Shown here: positions 35,366 to 48,955 of the stretch, piece by piece
Layout of the letters: each line of letters begins with the position of its first letter
How positions within the stretch are numbered: the first letter of the stretch is position 1
Assembly: GCF_014203425.1 (NCBI RefSeq)
Contig: NZ_JACHJC010000001.1
Location: 1-64,000, forward strand
DNA: 64,000 nt
Reading direction: 5' to 3'
Source of the DNA: Micromonospora echinospora
Lineage (GTDB): Bacteria; Actinomycetota; Actinomycetes; Mycobacteriales; Micromonosporaceae
Notes under the pieces: generated by a model
The model's input: the letters and a program-made list of their open reading frames with translations, nothing else
What the model was told of the DNA's origin: nothing
Databases searched by the model: none
Program-made: the position numbers and the translations under genes

Positions 35366-35928
35366 CGAATAGCGGGCCAGGCGTCGCCGCGCAGCTCGTA
35401 CTCCACCTCACCTTGCTCCGTACCCGGAATCGGGTCGTCGAAGGCGAGGTGGAACGTGCGGACGTAGCGCAACCCGGCGCGGGCCATCACCGCGCGGGAG
35501 CGGTCGTTCACCGCCATCGTCTGGGCCCACACCCGGCGGACGCCGACCGTGTCGAACGCGTGCCGCACCAGCGCCCGCGCGCCCTCGGTGGCCAGCCCGT
35601 GCCCCCAGGTCGCGCGGCGCAGCCGGTAGCCCAGCTCCGCCTCGGCGCCGTCGTCGGACGGGTCGAGCGAGTGCCAGCCGAGGAACTCGCCGGTGAACCG
35701 GTCGAACGTCGCCCAGCGGCCGAGCCCGGAAAACCTGTCGTACTGCGCCAGCAGCCGGGGCAGCACGTCGTCCCGGAACGTCGCGGCCGGGGTCGGCACA
35801 CCGCCGGTCAGGAAACGCATGACCTCCGGGTCGGCGTCCAGCGCCACCAGCCGGTCCACGTCGTCCATCGTGAACCGGCGCAGCGTCAGCCGCGCGGTCT
35901 CCAGCAGCACTCCGCCGTCGTCACGCAC
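35329..35928 (-). CDS. GNAT-family N-acetyltransferase (RimJ/RimL type)
   Basis: A 199-aa acetyltransferase. It starts LLETARLTLRRFTMDDVDRL, the RimJ/RimL-like beginning. The acetyl-CoA motif A is LGYRLRRATWGHGLATEGARALVRHAF (about 98-124), an R-x-x-G/W-x-G-x-A pattern. The motif B region is VWAQTMAVNDRSRAVMARAGLRY, with the NxxS position. Likely acetylates an amine on a small molecule or protein N-terminus. GTG 35928 start. The 3' end overlaps the convergent CGNR gene. Confidence 0.9.
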   Translation of the reverse strand: MRDDGGVLLETARLTLRRFTMDDVDRLVALDADPEVMRFLTGGVPTPAATFRDDVLPRLLAQYDRFSGLGRWATFDRFTGEFLGWHSLDPSDDGAEAELGYRLRRATWGHGLATEGARALVRHAFDTVGVRRVWAQTMAVNDRSRAVMARAGLRYVRTFHLAFDDPIPGTEQGEVEYELRGDAWPAIRQDWDAAALRAR

Positions 35929-35983
35929 TGTCGGATCATGCCGCGCCCACTGTGACGGGTCGAGGCAATTACCGGCGCCGTCC

Positions 35984-37393
35984 TCAGGGGTGGGTCATCC
36001 GGAGCAGGTCCAGCGCCTCGTCCAGCTGGGTCTCGGTGAGCTTGCCCGAGTCGACGTGACCGCGGGAGATCACCACCTCGCGGATGGAGACCTGCTTCGC
36101 CAGCGCCTCCTTCGCGATCGAGGCGGCCTCGTCGTACCCGAGGTGGCGGTTGAGCGGGGTGACGATCGACGGCGAGCCCTCCGCGTACGCCAGGCAGACC
36201 TCGGCGTCCGCGACCAGGCCGGCCACCAGCCGCTCGGCGAACAGCCGGCTGGACGCGGCGATCAGCTTGATCGACTCCAGCAGGTTGCGGCCCATCACCG
36301 GGAGCATCACGTTCAGCTCGAAGTCGCCCTGCGACCCGGCGAACGCCACCGCCGCGTCGTTGCCGATCACCTGGGCGCAGACCTGGCGCATCGCCTCGGC
36401 CACCACCGGGTTCACCTTGCCCGGCATGATCGACGACCCCGGCTGGAGGTCGGGAATGCGCAGCTCACGCAGGCCGGCGCGCGGGCCGGAACCCATCCAG
36501 CGCACGTCGTTGGCGATCTTGTAGAGGCCGACCGCGACGGTACGGAGCTGGCCCGAGGTCTCCACCAGCGCGTCCCGGGCACCCTGCGCCTCGAAGTGGT
36601 TGCGCGCCTCGGTCAACGGCAGGCCGGTCGACTCCCGCAGCTTCCCGATCACCCGGTCGGCGAAGCCGAGCGGCGTGTTGATGCCGGTGCCGACGGCGGT
36701 GCCGCCCAGCGGCAGCTCGGCCAGCCGGGGCAGCGCCGACTCCAGCCGCTCGACGCCGTAGCGGACCTGCGCGGCGTAGCCGCCGAACTCCTGCCCGAGC
36801 GTGACCGGGGTGGCGTCCATCAGGTGGGTACGCCCGGCCTTGACCACCGTCTCGAACTCGGCTGCCTTCTCCTCCAGCGCGCCCGCGAGCTGCTTCAACG
36901 AGGGGATCAGGTCCTCCACCACGAACTGCGTGGCGGCCAGGTGGATCGAGGTGGGGAAGACGTCGTTGCTGGACTGCGAGGCGTTGACGTGGTCGTTCGG
37001 GTGCACGTCGCGGCCCAGCTCCCGGCCGGCCAGCGTGGCGATCACCTCGTTGGTGTTCATGTTGGACGACGTGCCGGAGCCGGTCTGGAACACGTCCACC
37101 GGGAACTGGTCGTCGTAGCCGCCCGCGGCGACGTGCGCGGCGGCGGTGGCGATCGCCTGCGCCACGTCGGCGTCGATCACCCCCAGCTCGCCGTTGACCA
37201 GTGCCGCCGCCCCCTTGATCTGCGCCAGGGCCTTGATCTGGGCGGGTTCCAGCCCGCGCCCGGAGATCGGGAAGTTCTGCACCGCGCGCTGGGTCTGCGC
37301 CCGCCACAACGCGTCGGCGGGCACCTCCACCTCGCCCATCGAGTCGCGTTCGATCCGGTAGCCGGTCGCCTCTGGAGTCGTCACGCCTACCAT
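35984..37393 (-). CDS. fumC: Class II fumarate hydratase
   Basis: A 469-aa TCA-cycle enzyme of the aspartase/fumarase superfamily, iron-independent. The signature loop is [11 protein letters not shown] (319-329) with the catalytic Ser in the SS pair; the acid/base region includes H190 ([12 protein letters not shown]) and [14 protein letters not shown] (104-117). ALPTSIHLA-type segment [12 protein letters not shown] is conserved. It interconverts fumarate and malate. A second, unrelated class I fumarase is encoded 4.7 kb upstream (40656-42323). ATG 37393 is used, but GTG 37384 ([14 protein letters not shown]) would match many homologues. Confidence 0.94.
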   Translation of the reverse strand: MVGVTTPEATGYRIERDSMGEVEVPADALWRAQTQRAVQNFPISGRGLEPAQIKALAQIKGAAALVNGELGVIDADVAQAIATAAAHVAAGGYDDQFPVDVFQTGSGTSSNMNTNEVIATLAGRELGRDVHPNDHVNASQSSNDVFPTSIHLAATQFVVEDLIPSLKQLAGALEEKAAEFETVVKAGRTHLMDATPVTLGQEFGGYAAQVRYGVERLESALPRLAELPLGGTAVGTGINTPLGFADRVIGKLRESTGLPLTEARNHFEAQGARDALVETSGQLRTVAVGLYKIANDVRWMGSGPRAGLRELRIPDLQPGSSIMPGKVNPVVAEAMRQVCAQVIGNDAAVAFAGSQGDFELNVMLPVMGRNLLESIKLIAASSRLFAERLVAGLVADAEVCLAYAEGSPSIVTPLNRHLGYDEAASIAKEALAKQVSIREVVISRGHVDSGKLTETQLDEALDLLRMTHP

Positions 37394-37437
37394 CCTGCCG
37401 CGCCTCCCGGCGGTGTGCAGGGAAAGTGGCGGCCCCC

Positions 37438-40431
37438 TCAGCCCAGCTCGGCCAGCAGCTTCTCGGTGTCCCGCTGGTCCGGCGTCTCGACCTGGCGGAA
37501 CAGCGCCAGCGCGCGCACGGCGTACCGGCGGGCCTGGTCGGCGTCGGTGTGCCGCAGGCAGCGGGCCATGCCGTCGAGCGCGCGGGCCTGCTCGTAGCGG
37601 GCGCTGAGCCGGGTGGCGTCGCTGAGCACCCGACGGTGCAGGTCGAGTGCACTGGCGACGTCACCCTGGTCGAGGATCGCCCGGGCCAGCAGGTTCCGGG
37701 ACGCGCACTGCCCGACCATGTCCCCGGCGTCGGTCATGGCGACGAGCGCTTCCCAGTGCAGCCCAGCGGCCGGTTCCGGCCGGCCGTCCTCGCGCTCCAT
37801 CACGCCCAGCTCGTTGAGCAGCTCGCCCTCGCCGTAGCGGTTGCCCACCCGGCGCTTGAGCCCCAGGCCGGCACCCAGGAGCCGGCGCGCGGGGCCGCGC
37901 TCCCCACGCTGGCGCCGCGCCATACCGAGGTGGCCGATCGCGTTGCCGAGCTGCCGCAGGTTGCCGAGTTGCCGGGCCAGGACCATCTGGTTGCGGGACA
38001 TCCGCACGGCCTCGTCGTAGCGGCCGATCCCGACCAGTGTGAACGACAGGTTGTTGAGCCAGTTGATCAGCGCGGTCGGGTCCACCAGTCGGCGGGTGAG
38101 CACCGCCAACGATTCGAACACCTCGATGGCCTGCCGAGGTCGTCCGTCGACCCCGTACGCCGTGCCGAGGTTGCCGAGCGCCCTGCCCAACTCGTCCAGA
38201 CGGCCGAGCCGCCGGTAGATGCCGACCGCCACCTCCATCCGCCGGACGGCATCGGCGAACCGCCCCCGGCGGTAGTCCGCCGAAGCCAGATAGTTGAACA
38301 TCGTCGCCACGGCCTCGTCGTCACCCAGACGCCCGGCGGCACGCAGACCGATCTGGTGTGTCTCCACCAGGTCGTCGAGATGGCCGCCGTAGAAGTTCAT
38401 CGCCCAGCCGACCCGGGCGAGCTGCCAGCACTGCCGGAGGAAACCCTCGTTCTCGGCCAACCGGACAAGTGCCGTCAGGGTCGGCCGGTTCTCCTCCAGC
38501 CACTGACGGCCGAGGCCGGCGGTGGCCGCCACCAGGTCGGGCCGCGCCGGCTCCGGCAGGGGGTGGAGGCCGACCGGCTCCAGCGACTTCACGATGGTCG
38601 CGGCGACGTGCAGGTGAAAATCGAGGAGCCGGGCTGTCGCCGCCCTTCGCTCCTCGGCCGTCTCGCGTTGCGCGCCGAGCATGCGCGCGTACTCCCGGAT
38701 CAGGTCGTGCAGCCGGTAGCGGCCCGGTTCCGCCTCCTCGACGAGGTGCGCGTCGACCAGTTCGTCGAGCGCGTCCTGGGCCTCCGGCAGCGGCAGCTCC
38801 GCGAGCACCGCCGGCACCCGGTTGTCGGCGTGGGCGCCCGGGTGCAGCGCGAGCAGCCGGAAGACCCGCTGCGCGACCGGTGACACCTGCTCGTACGACA
38901 GCGCGAAGGCCCGGGCCACCGAGCGCTCGCCGGCGACCAGCTCGGCCAGCGGGTCGGAGGCGCCGGCCAGCCGCTCGGCCAGGTCGGCCACCCGCCAGCG
39001 CGGCCGGTGCGCGAGCCGGGCCCCGGCCAGCCGCAGGGCGAGCGGCAGATGACCGCAGCGCCGGGCCACCTCCGCCGCCGCCTCGGGCTCGGCGGTGACC
39101 CGCTCCACGCCGGCCACCCGGGACAGCAGATCGACCGCCTCGTCGCTCTCGAGCACCGGCAGTGAGGACGGCCGGCCCGAGTCCAGGCCGACCAGCCGGC
39201 GGCGGCTGGTGATCAGCACCAGGCAGTCCGGCCCGTTGGGCAGCAACGGCGCGACCTGGCCGGCGTCGGCGGCGTTGTCGAGCACCACCACGGCCCGCCG
39301 GTCGGCCAGCTCGGAACGCCACATCGCCAGCCGGTCCGCCAGGTCGATCGGCACCCGCTCGGGGGGTACGCCGAGCTGCCGGAGCAGGGTGGCCACGGCC
39401 GCGGTCGTGGCCACCGGGCTGCGTTCGCTGTGCCCGTGCAGGTCGACGAAGAGCTGCGCGTCGGGAAACCGGTCGGCGACCGCGCCGGCCACCTGGACGG
39501 CGAGCGTCGTCTTGCCACTGCCCGCCATGCCGTCGATGAGCTGGACCCGGATTGCCTCCTCCTCGATCTCCTTCACCAGCCGGGCCACGGTCTGCTGCCG
39601 TCCGGTGAAGTCGCTGATCGCCCGTGGCAGCGCCCGCACCGGGGCGCCGGCCCGGCTCTCCGGCCCGCCCAGCGCCAGGTCACCGGCGAGCAGCCGCTGG
39701 TGCAGTTCCTGCAACGCCGCGCCGGGCTCGATGCCCAGTTCCTCGGCGTAGATCCGCCGGCCCTCCCGGTAGACGGCAAGCGCGTCCGCGTGGCGGCCGA
39801 CCGTCGAGAGGGCCAGCATGAGCTGCCCCCGAAGCCGTTCCCGCAGCGGGTTGCGGTCGACCGCCTCGGTCAGCTCGTCGACCAGATCCGCCGCTCGGCG
39901 TAGCCGCAGCTCGACGTCGACGCACTCCTCCAGCACCGCGAGCCGCTGCTCGTCGAGCGCCTGGGCTCGCCGCCGCACACTCTGGGCGGGTATGCCCGCC
40001 AGCGCCGGGCCGCGCCAGAGAGCCAGGGCGGCCCGGAAGCGGTGCCGCGCGTCGGTCAGCCGGCCGGTGGCGGCCTCGGCTCGGGCCGTCTCGACGGTAC
40101 GGGCGAACGTCTCCGCGTCGAGGTCGTCCGGCTCCACCCGCAAGCCGTAGCCGGCCGGGTCGGTGACGATCGTGTCGGCCGGCAGCCCGAGCGCCGCGAA
40201 CCGCTGCCGCAGTCGCGACACGCAGATCTGGAGCTGGGTCCGCGCGGTGGCCGGAGGGCGTTCCTCCCAGACGGCGTCGACCAGGTCCTCCACCGGCACC
40301 ACACGGCCCGGGCGCAGCAACAGCATGGCGAGCACGGTCCGGTCCCGACCCGCGGTAACTGTGGCTTCGCCACCGCCGACCCGTAAGGGCCCCAAGATTC
40401 CGAACCGCACCCGCGCCCCCGCCCGCCGCAT
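37438..40431 (-). CDS. AfsR/SARP-family regulator with NB-ARC ATPase and TPRs
   Basis: A 997-aa three-part regulator. Residues 1-100 are the OmpR-like winged helix (FGILGPLRV...[12 protein letters not shown]). Residues about 105-250 are the BTAD domain. An NB-ARC/STAND ATPase follows, with P-loop GMAGSGKT (301-308), Walker B VVVLDNA and the MHD-like end near [14 protein letters not shown]. From about 720 to 990 run tetratricopeptide repeats. AfsR in Streptomyces integrates kinase and adenylate-nucleotide signals to switch on secondary-metabolite genes. Here it lies between two fumarase genes, with no biosynthetic cluster nearby. ATG 40431 has GGAGG 4-5 nt upstream. Targets unknown. Confidence 0.93.
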   Translation of the reverse strand: MRRAGARVRFGILGPLRVGGGEATVTAGRDRTVLAMLLLRPGRVVPVEDLVDAVWEERPPATARTQLQICVSRLRQRFAALGLPADTIVTDPAGYGLRVEPDDLDAETFARTVETARAEAATGRLTDARHRFRAALALWRGPALAGIPAQSVRRRAQALDEQRLAVLEECVDVELRLRRAADLVDELTEAVDRNPLRERLRGQLMLALSTVGRHADALAVYREGRRIYAEELGIEPGAALQELHQRLLAGDLALGGPESRAGAPVRALPRAISDFTGRQQTVARLVKEIEEEAIRVQLIDGMAGSGKTTLAVQVAGAVADRFPDAQLFVDLHGHSERSPVATTAAVATLLRQLGVPPERVPIDLADRLAMWRSELADRRAVVVLDNAADAGQVAPLLPNGPDCLVLITSRRRLVGLDSGRPSSLPVLESDEAVDLLSRVAGVERVTAEPEAAAEVARRCGHLPLALRLAGARLAHRPRWRVADLAERLAGASDPLAELVAGERSVARAFALSYEQVSPVAQRVFRLLALHPGAHADNRVPAVLAELPLPEAQDALDELVDAHLVEEAEPGRYRLHDLIREYARMLGAQRETAEERRAATARLLDFHLHVAATIVKSLEPVGLHPLPEPARPDLVAATAGLGRQWLEENRPTLTALVRLAENEGFLRQCWQLARVGWAMNFYGGHLDDLVETHQIGLRAAGRLGDDEAVATMFNYLASADYRRGRFADAVRRMEVAVGIYRRLGRLDELGRALGNLGTAYGVDGRPRQAIEVFESLAVLTRRLVDPTALINWLNNLSFTLVGIGRYDEAVRMSRNQMVLARQLGNLRQLGNAIGHLGMARRQRGERGPARRLLGAGLGLKRRVGNRYGEGELLNELGVMEREDGRPEPAAGLHWEALVAMTDAGDMVGQCASRNLLARAILDQGDVASALDLHRRVLSDATRLSARYEQARALDGMARCLRHTDADQARRYAVRALALFRQVETPDQRDTEKLLAELG

Positions 40432-40546
40432 GCAACCTCCAGCAGCGTAGCCCGACGGTCACCGAACGCCGCGTGGCGACGATAGCGATCCGATAGCGAC
40501 GGCGTACAGACTGTTCCGGGTTGTCGGTGACGACATCCGACGGGGG

Positions 40547-40584
40547 CGGTGCGCCTGCCGGCCGCTCGGTCGGCAGGCGCACCG
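40547..40584. terminator. 14-bp hairpin upstream of the AfsR-type gene
   Basis: cggtgcgcctgccg pairs perfectly with cggcaggcgcaccg around a 10-nt loop. It lies between the class I fumarase terminator and the AfsR start on the minus strand. It could be a back-up terminator or sit in the AfsR promoter region. Confidence 0.5.
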
Positions 40585-40603
40585 ATGTCGATGTACGACA
40601 GAC

Positions 40604-40645
40604 ACGCGAAGGGCGCCCGGGATTTCTCCCGGGCGCCCTTCGCGT
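40604..40645 (-). terminator. Strong terminator after the class I fumarase gene
   Basis: A perfect 19-bp stem, acgcgaagggcgcccggga with tcccgggcgcccttcgcgt, has a 4-nt loop. It starts 10 bp beyond the fumarase stop. No T-run, but the stem is among the most stable in the window. Confidence 0.8.
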
Positions 40646-40655
40646 ACGTCTGAAC

Positions 40656-42323
<1,668 letters not shown>

Positions 42324-42331
42324 GACCGAAA

Positions 42332-42337
42332 AGCCTA
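42332..42337 (-). promoter_or_regulatory. -10 element TAGGCT, leaderless start of the class I fumarase
   Basis: On the minus strand TAGGCT ends 8 nt before ATG 42323, with no Shine-Dalgarno in the gap. Confidence 0.45.
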
Positions 42338-42399
42338 GGGCAGAGCAATCGATCGGTGACACCCGCAGGTGGGGTCGCGGGACGACCCCTCACCCACTG

Positions 42400-43827
42400 T
42401 CACTTGCCGTCCACGCAGAGTTCCCGCTTCGGCCCGCAGCTGCCCTGGTCGCTGGGCGGCCGCCAGCTGCCTCCGGGGTCCGGCGACACCGGCGCGCCGT
42501 CCCGGCCGGGCCCGGGCACTCCGGCCGCGCCGGCACCCCAGCGGACGTACCCGATCTCCCGGCCCTCCCCGATGATCATGCCGTTGGGGCCGACCGCCAG
42601 CGCGTTCGCCGAGGTCCGCAGCTCGACCAGGACCCGGCCCTCGCGCGGCTCGACCGCGATCAGCCGGGACGGCTTCTCCTCGCTGAGCACCGCCGCGTAC
42701 GGGGTGAGCGCGGCACCGCTCTTGCCGCCGGCCGGCCGGGTCCACCGGGTCCGGTCCACCGACAGCTCCCGCCCCAGCAGCGAGCCCTTGTCGGCGCTGC
42801 GCACCACGGCGTAGCGGTCGTCCACGGCGAGCAGCTTCTCGCCGTCCGCGCCGACCTGGAGCAGGCGGCCGTCGTACCCGTCGAGCACCGCCTCCCGGCC
42901 GTCCGGGGCGACCCCGATGAGGACGTTGCGCGCGCCCTGCGGGTCCTCGCGCTGCACGCAGCCGGCGTAGTCGGCCGTGCGCAGGTTGATCCCGGTCCGC
43001 CGCCACACCTGCTGACCTGTCGCCGGGTCCACCGCGGTGACCGTGTAGTAGCAGCTCCCGTCGCGGGAGGTGGCCGCGATCCGGAGCAGCCGGCCGCCGA
43101 CCACCGCCAGCCGCTCCTCCCGGCCCGGCTCGACGTTCTGCAGCACCCGGCCGGTCGCGGTGTCCACCACGTGCACCCGGCCGTCGACCGGGAAGCCGAG
43201 CAGCGGCGGTACCCCCTCCGGCCCGGCCACCCCGCCGTCGATGCGGGTGGCGCCCAGCCGCCGCGTACCGAGCAGCTCCGGGTTGTCGGCGAGCACCCCG
43301 CTGTGCACGCCGGGCAGGAACGCGCTCCACAGCGGGGCGGTGCCGCGCGGCTCCCAGGCCCGCAACGTGCAGTCGGTGGCCCGCACGCAGTACGCGTCCA
43401 GCAGCAGGTTCCGGTACGTCCAGACGGCGATCGCCCGATCGTCGCGGCGCCGGGTCACGCCGCTGACCGGGTCGAGCACCTCGTACCCCTTGTCCAGCAG
43501 CCGGCCCACGGCGACGACCGGGTCCCGGTCGCCGCCCGCGACCGCCGACCAGTCGGCCTTGCGCTCCCAGAGCTGGCTGCCGTCGGCGAGGCTGCGCGCC
43601 TCGACGCGGGTGCGCTGCTCGACGATCACGGTGTCACCGGCGATGGTGACGCTGCGCGGCGTGCCGCCGACGCGCTGCTGCCAGACCACGTCCGGCTCGG
43701 AGATCGGCTTGCTGCGGTCGACCCAGTCCCAGAGCGCCGGGAAGGGGTTCCAGACGCCTGTCGCGGCGAGTACGACCACGGTGACGAGCCCGAGCAGCAA
43801 CCAGCCGCGTACCCCTAGGCCCTTCAC
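42400..43827 (-). CDS. Membrane-anchored PQQ-like beta-propeller protein (475 aa)
   Basis: One N-terminal helix (about 4-25, VRGWLLLGLVTVVVLAATGVW) anchors a large extracytoplasmic domain of repeated blades. Blade-type motifs such as DGSQLWERK, DPATGQQVWRR and DTATGRVL recur about every 40-50 residues, typical of PQQ/BamB-like propellers. Several Cys (CVRATDC, SCYYT, CVQRED, SCGPKRELC) may form disulfides. PQQ-binding itself is not evident; such proteins usually serve in protein-protein contacts. GTG 43827 lies 7 nt after TACCGT, so it appears leaderless. A related 417-aa protein is encoded at 48956-50209. Confidence 0.8.
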   Translation of the reverse strand: MKGLGVRGWLLLGLVTVVVLAATGVWNPFPALWDWVDRSKPISEPDVVWQQRVGGTPRSVTIAGDTVIVEQRTRVEARSLADGSQLWERKADWSAVAGGDRDPVVAVGRLLDKGYEVLDPVSGVTRRRDDRAIAVWTYRNLLLDAYCVRATDCTLRAWEPRGTAPLWSAFLPGVHSGVLADNPELLGTRRLGATRIDGGVAGPEGVPPLLGFPVDGRVHVVDTATGRVLQNVEPGREERLAVVGGRLLRIAATSRDGSCYYTVTAVDPATGQQVWRRTGINLRTADYAGCVQREDPQGARNVLIGVAPDGREAVLDGYDGRLLQVGADGEKLLAVDDRYAVVRSADKGSLLGRELSVDRTRWTRPAGGKSGAALTPYAAVLSEEKPSRLIAVEPREGRVLVELRTSANALAVGPNGMIIGEGREIGYVRWGAGAAGVPGPGRDGAPVSPDPGGSWRPPSDQGSCGPKRELCVDGK

Positions 43828-43834
43828 ACCGCAC

Positions 43835-43840
43835 ACGGTA
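43835..43840 (-). promoter_or_regulatory. -10 element TACCGT, leaderless start of the propeller gene
   Basis: On the minus strand TACCGT ends 7 nt before GTG 43827 and no ribosome site lies between. It favours this GTG over the one at 43851. Confidence 0.4.
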
Positions 43841-43906
43841 GCGACGACCACCGGTCCCCCGGGTCGCGCGCGGGGCGTGTCGCAGCGCTTCTTGCCCGGA
43901 GGAGGT

Positions 43907-43956
43907 GTTAATAAGGGGCCCTTCCACCTCCGAATGCGTTAACAGGGGGCCCTTCC

Positions 43957-43958
<2 letters not shown>
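43907..43958. repeat. GTTAA/AAGGGGCCCTT intergenic repeat, two units
   Basis: Units gttaataaggggcccttcc (43907-43925) and gttaacagggggcccttcctt (43938-43958) are in the same orientation. The second ends on the stop codon of the Lrp gene (43957-43959), so it could form the terminator of that gene. Confidence 0.85.
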
Positions 43959-45791
<1,833 letters not shown>

Positions 45792-45801
45792 CACTGTCGG
45801 C

Positions 45802-46506
45802 GTGACCCAGCCTCCCCCGAACCTGACGCCGCCGCCTGCCGGGCCTCCACCCGCGGGCGGCGGCTTCGCGCCGCCCGCCCGGCCCGCGGCGCCCGCGCAG
45901 CACGTTCCTCCGGGGTACGCCGGCCCGCCCGGATACCCGCCGCCCGGATACCCCCCACCGGGGTACGCCCCGAGGCCCGTCCCGCCCCCGGTGGCGCCGA
46001 ACGGGCAGCCGCTGGCGGGCTTCGGCGACCGGCTGCTCGCCTACCTGATCGACACCGCCGTCGCGATGGCGGTGATGATGGCGCTGTTCCTGCCGGTCTT
46101 CTTCCTCGTCTTCTTCCGGATGATCGACGAGCTGGAGCAGGCCGGCCCGAACGGCCCCGACCCGGCCGAGGTCTGGACGACCGTGTTCCTGCCGCTGCTC
46201 GCCGCCGAACTCGGGGTCCTGCTGCTGATGCTCGTCTTCTACTGGGTCTACCACGTCGAGTACGCCCGCCGGACCGGCCAGACGCTGGGCAAGAAGGTGA
46301 TGAAGCTGCGGATCGTGCCGGCGCAGCCGGACGCCGCGCTGAGCCGGGGCATGCTCGGCAAGCGCTGGGCCGTCGAGTTCGCCGGCGGGATGTTCGTGCC
46401 GTTCCTCAGCTACCTCGACGGTTTCTGGCAACTGTGGGACAAGCCCTGGCAGCAGTGCCTCCACGACAAGTTCGCCGGAACGGTCGTCGTTAAGGTTGGC
46501 CCGTGA
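45802..46506 (+). CDS. RDD-family membrane protein with Pro/Gly-rich N-terminus
   Basis: A 234-aa protein. Residues 1-65 are Pro/Gly/Tyr-rich (PPGYAGPPGYPPPGYPPPGY) and cytoplasmic. The RDD domain (about 70-225) starts LAGFGDRLLAYLIDTAVAMAV, with the paired R and D that name the family, and has three helices (about 84-105, 130-152, 190-205). RTGQTLGKKVMKLRIV is the conserved loop. Function unknown; some relatives act as Na+/H+ antiporters or couple to other membrane proteins. GTG 45802 follows hppD by 10 bp. Its stop overlaps the repeat ORF (GTGA). Confidence 0.85.
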   Translation: MTQPPPNLTPPPAGPPPAGGGFAPPARPAAPAQHVPPGYAGPPGYPPPGYPPPGYAPRPVPPPVAPNGQPLAGFGDRLLAYLIDTAVAMAVMMALFLPVFFLVFFRMIDELEQAGPNGPDPAEVWTTVFLPLLAAELGVLLLMLVFYWVYHVEYARRTGQTLGKKVMKLRIVPAQPDAALSRGMLGKRWAVEFAGGMFVPFLSYLDGFWQLWDKPWQQCLHDKFAGTVVVKVGP

Positions 46507-46681
46507 GCGCGAGGAGTGAGCCGGGCCTGCGAGCCCCGCAGTCGCGAACTGAGGGGAGCACCGTGAGCGCGAGGAGTGAGCCGGGCCTGCGAGCCCCGCA
46601 GTCGGGAACTGAGGGGAGCACCGTGAGCACGAGGAGTGAGCCGGGCCTGCGAGCCCCGCAGTCGGGAACAAGGACGGCACT
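46503..46681 (+). repeat. Tandem 60-bp repeat, three copies
   Basis: Units start at 46503, 46563 and 46623, each beginning gtgagcgcgaggagtgagcc (gtgagcacg in the third) and continuing gggcctgcgagccccgcagt. The third is one base shorter at its end and diverged there. The period is 20 codons. ctgcg/cgcag within each unit can form a short hairpin. The sequence family differs from the 57-bp repeat at 3448. Confidence 0.96.
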
Positions 46682-46685
46682 GTGA
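46503..46685 (+). CDS. Repeat-encoded bridging ORF (60 aa) between the two RDD genes
   Basis: The 60-bp repeat forms an open frame of three SARSEPGLRAPQSGTEGST-type units. Its GTG overlaps the upstream stop (GTGA, 46503-46506) and its TGA overlaps the GTG of the next gene (GTGA, 46682-46685). This is the same arrangement as at 3448-3648, built from an unrelated repeat. The peptide is polar with no known domain. It may serve only to carry ribosomes from one RDD gene to the next. Confidence 0.4.
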   Translation: MSARSEPGLRAPQSRTEGSTVSARSEPGLRAPQSGTEGSTVSTRSEPGLRAPQSGTRTAL

Positions 46686-47734
46686 GCTTGGAACCTGGAT
46701 GGTACGTCGACCCCGCCGACCCGGAGACCCGCCGCTGGTGGGACGGCGAGGGCTGGATCGGCGCGCCGATCCCGGTCGACGTCACCCCGCCCGAAGGTCC
46801 ACCGCCCGCCGAACCCGAGCCGGCCGCCGCCGCAGCGCCGGGCGCCGGGACGGGTGGCCGGTCGGAGACCGCCCCGTCGTCCGGCGCGCCCGCCCAGCCG
46901 GGCGGGCCGGGACCGTGGCCGGGCCAACCGGGTCAGGCCGGCCCGTGGCCCGGACAGCCGGGACAGCCCGGACAGCCCGGCCCCTGGCCGGGACAGCCCG
47001 GGCAGCCCGGGCAGCCCGGGCAGCCGGGGCAGGGCGGCCCGTGGCCGGGGCAGCCCGGTCAGGCCGGGCCGGCACCGCAGGGACCACCGCCGGGCTGGCC
47101 GTACCCGCACTGGCCGGGCGCGCAGCCGATTCCGCGCCCGCACGGGCTGCCGCTGGCGTCGTACGGCGCGCGGCTGATCGCCCGCCTGATCGACTTCGGC
47201 GTGGTGTTCCTGCTCAACGCGGTGGTGAACGGCTGGTTCGTCTGGCGCTACTTCGAGGCTGTCGCGCCGTACCTGCGTGAGTCGGTGCGCCGCGCGATGA
47301 ACGGTGACACCTCCACCGAAGGGCTGCCCCAGATCGACGATCAGGCCGGCGGCCTCCAGATCGCCATCCTGGTGATCGCCACCGCGCTCTGGTACGCGTA
47401 CGAGGTGCCCTCGATGGCGGCTCGCGGGCAGACGTTCGGCAAGCGGTTGATGGGCGTACGCGCGCTGCCGGTCGAGGCGGACCAGCCGCTCGGCTTCGGC
47501 CGGGCCACCCGGCGCTGGAGCACGCTCGGCCTGCCCACGCTGCTCTGGTACTGCTGCGGGCTCGGTCTGCTGCTGCAACTCATCGACGCGGTCTCGCCCC
47601 TGTTCGACCAGCCGCTGCGCCAGGCCCTGCACGACAAGCGGGCGCAGACGGTGGTGGTCCAGCTCCCCCGTAAGCGGCCCGACCCCCGTACCACCCCGCG
47701 CGACCGCGCTGACACCCCGGGAGACACCCCATGA
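46682..47734 (+). CDS. DUF2510 and RDD domain membrane protein
   Basis: A 350-aa protein. The N-terminal DUF2510 motif is [22 protein letters not shown] (a WW-like patch, about 4-25). Residues about 75-140 are a Pro/Gly/Gln repeat (PWPGQPGQ units) encoded by tandem DNA repeats. The RDD domain (about 155-325) begins [20 protein letters not shown] and includes the [15 protein letters not shown] loop. Probable three-helix membrane protein of unknown role. GTG 46682 overlaps the repeat ORF, and its stop overlaps the ATG of the aminotransferase gene. Confidence 0.83.
   Translation: MSLEPGWYVDPADPETRRWWDGEGWIGAPIPVDVTPPEGPPPAEPEPAAAAAPGAGTGGRSETAPSSGAPAQPGGPGPWPGQPGQAGPWPGQPGQPGQPGPWPGQPGQPGQPGQPGQGGPWPGQPGQAGPAPQGPPPGWPYPHWPGAQPIPRPHGLPLASYGARLIARLIDFGVVFLLNAVVNGWFVWRYFEAVAPYLRESVRRAMNGDTSTEGLPQIDDQAGGLQIAILVIATALWYAYEVPSMAARGQTFGKRLMGVRALPVEADQPLGFGRATRRWSTLGLPTLLWYCCGLGLLLQLIDAVSPLFDQPLRQALHDKRAQTVVVQLPRKRPDPRTTPRDRADTPGDTP
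46912..47072 (+). repeat. Coding minisatellite, CCGGGGCAGCCCGGGCAG-type units
   Basis: Tandem 9-bp (cccgggcag) and longer ccgtggccgggacagcc units encode the PGQ and PWPGQ repeats of the RDD protein. Such tracts vary in length between strains by slippage. Confidence 0.8.
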
Positions 47735-48834
47735 CCGAGACCGGACGCCACCAGCCTCCGCTGCGGCTCACCCGCGCCGACCTCGACGCGTTGCCCAACT
47801 ACGTGCCCGGCCGTAGCCCGGCCGACCTGGCCCGGGAACTGGGCCTGCCCGAGGCGATCAAGCTGGCCAGCAACGAGGTGCCCTACGGCCCGCTGCCCGG
47901 CGTGGTGGAGGCGGTCGCCGAGGCGGTTGCGGGTTCGCACCGCTACCCGGACATGGGCGTGGTGGCGCTGCGTCAGGTGCTCGCCGAGCGGTACGGCGTG
48001 GACGCCGACCGGATCGCCACCGGCTGCGGCTCGGTGGCGCTGGCCGAGCACCTGGTCCGCGCCACCTGCCTGCCCGGTGACGAGCTGCTCTACTCGTGGC
48101 GCTCCTTCGAGGCGTACCCGATCATCGCGGCGACCAGCGGCGCGACCAGCGTGCGGGTGCCGAACGACGCCGGCCACGGTCACGACCTGGACGCGATGGC
48201 GGCGGCGGTGACCGACCGGACCCGGATGATCCTGGTCTGCAACCCGAACAACCCGACCGGTACGGCGGTGCGCCGGGCGGAGCTGGAGCGTTTCCTCGAC
48301 TCGGTGCCGGACGACGTGCTGGTGGTGATCGACGAGGCGTACCGGGAGTTCGTCACCGACCCGGAGGTGCCGGACGGCCTGACCTACCTGGACCGGCCGA
48401 ACGTGGCGGTGCTGCGCACGCTGTCCAAGGCGTGGGGCCTGGCCGGCCTGCGGATCGGGTGGCTGGTCGCGGCGCCGGAGGTGGCCGCCGCAGTGCGCAA
48501 GGTGGTCACGCCGTTCTCCACCAGCACGGCCGCCCAGGCGGGCGCGCTGGCCGCGCTGGCTCAGGCCGACGAGGTGGAGCGGCGCTGCGCGCTCGTCGTG
48601 GCCGAGCGCGACCGGGTCACCGAGGCGCTGCGCAAGTTCGTGCCGGACGTGCCGGAGAGCCAGGCCAACTTCGTCTGGCTGCCGCTGGGCGAGCGGGCTG
48701 TGGAGTTCGGCCGGGCGTGCGAGGCACGCGGCGTGATCGTCCGCCCGTTCCCGGGCGACGGTGTACGGGTCACCATCGGCACCCCGGCCGAGAACGACAC
48801 GTTCCTGGCGGTGGCCGAGTCCGCCCTGGCCTGA
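47731..48834 (+). CDS. Aromatic amino acid / histidinol-phosphate aminotransferase (HisC/Pat family)
   Basis: A 367-aa PLP-dependent class I/II aminotransferase of the HisC subfamily. PLP Lys is K233 ([15 protein letters not shown]), the Asp is in VIDEAYREF (D201), and NPNNPTGT is the conserved N-loop (171-178). [14 protein letters not shown] is the HisC-type N-terminal motif. The DEAYREF and SNEVPYGP forms fit the aromatic aminotransferase Pat of actinobacteria. Together with hppD upstream this suggests it converts tyrosine to 4-hydroxyphenylpyruvate; a role in histidine synthesis cannot be excluded. ATG overlaps the RDD stop (ATGA). Followed by a terminator. Confidence 0.9.
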   Translation: MTETGRHQPPLRLTRADLDALPNYVPGRSPADLARELGLPEAIKLASNEVPYGPLPGVVEAVAEAVAGSHRYPDMGVVALRQVLAERYGVDADRIATGCGSVALAEHLVRATCLPGDELLYSWRSFEAYPIIAATSGATSVRVPNDAGHGHDLDAMAAAVTDRTRMILVCNPNNPTGTAVRRAELERFLDSVPDDVLVVIDEAYREFVTDPEVPDGLTYLDRPNVAVLRTLSKAWGLAGLRIGWLVAAPEVAAAVRKVVTPFSTSTAAQAGALAALAQADEVERRCALVVAERDRVTEALRKFVPDVPESQANFVWLPLGERAVEFGRACEARGVIVRPFPGDGVRVTIGTPAENDTFLAVAESALA

Positions 48835-48845
48835 CCGGGGCGTGT

Positions 48846-48882
48846 CCGGGCCGGTCCGTCAACCCCCTACGGACCGGCCCGG
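48846..48882 (+). terminator. Terminator after the aminotransferase gene
   Basis: A perfect 14-bp stem (ccgggccggtccgt with acggaccggcccgg) and a 9-nt loop lie 12 bp after the stop. No T-run. Confidence 0.75.
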
Positions 48883-48955
48883 GCGTCTCGTCCGACAGCA
48901 GATCGAGCAAGAGAATTATAGGGCGTTTTGTCCGTTTCCTCGGTCGAATCGCCGG

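Noticed and set aside
37438..40431. AfsR-type gene as the marker of a secondary-metabolite cluster
   Set aside because: Neighbours are fumarases and a GNAT; no biosynthetic genes lie within 15 kb on either side.
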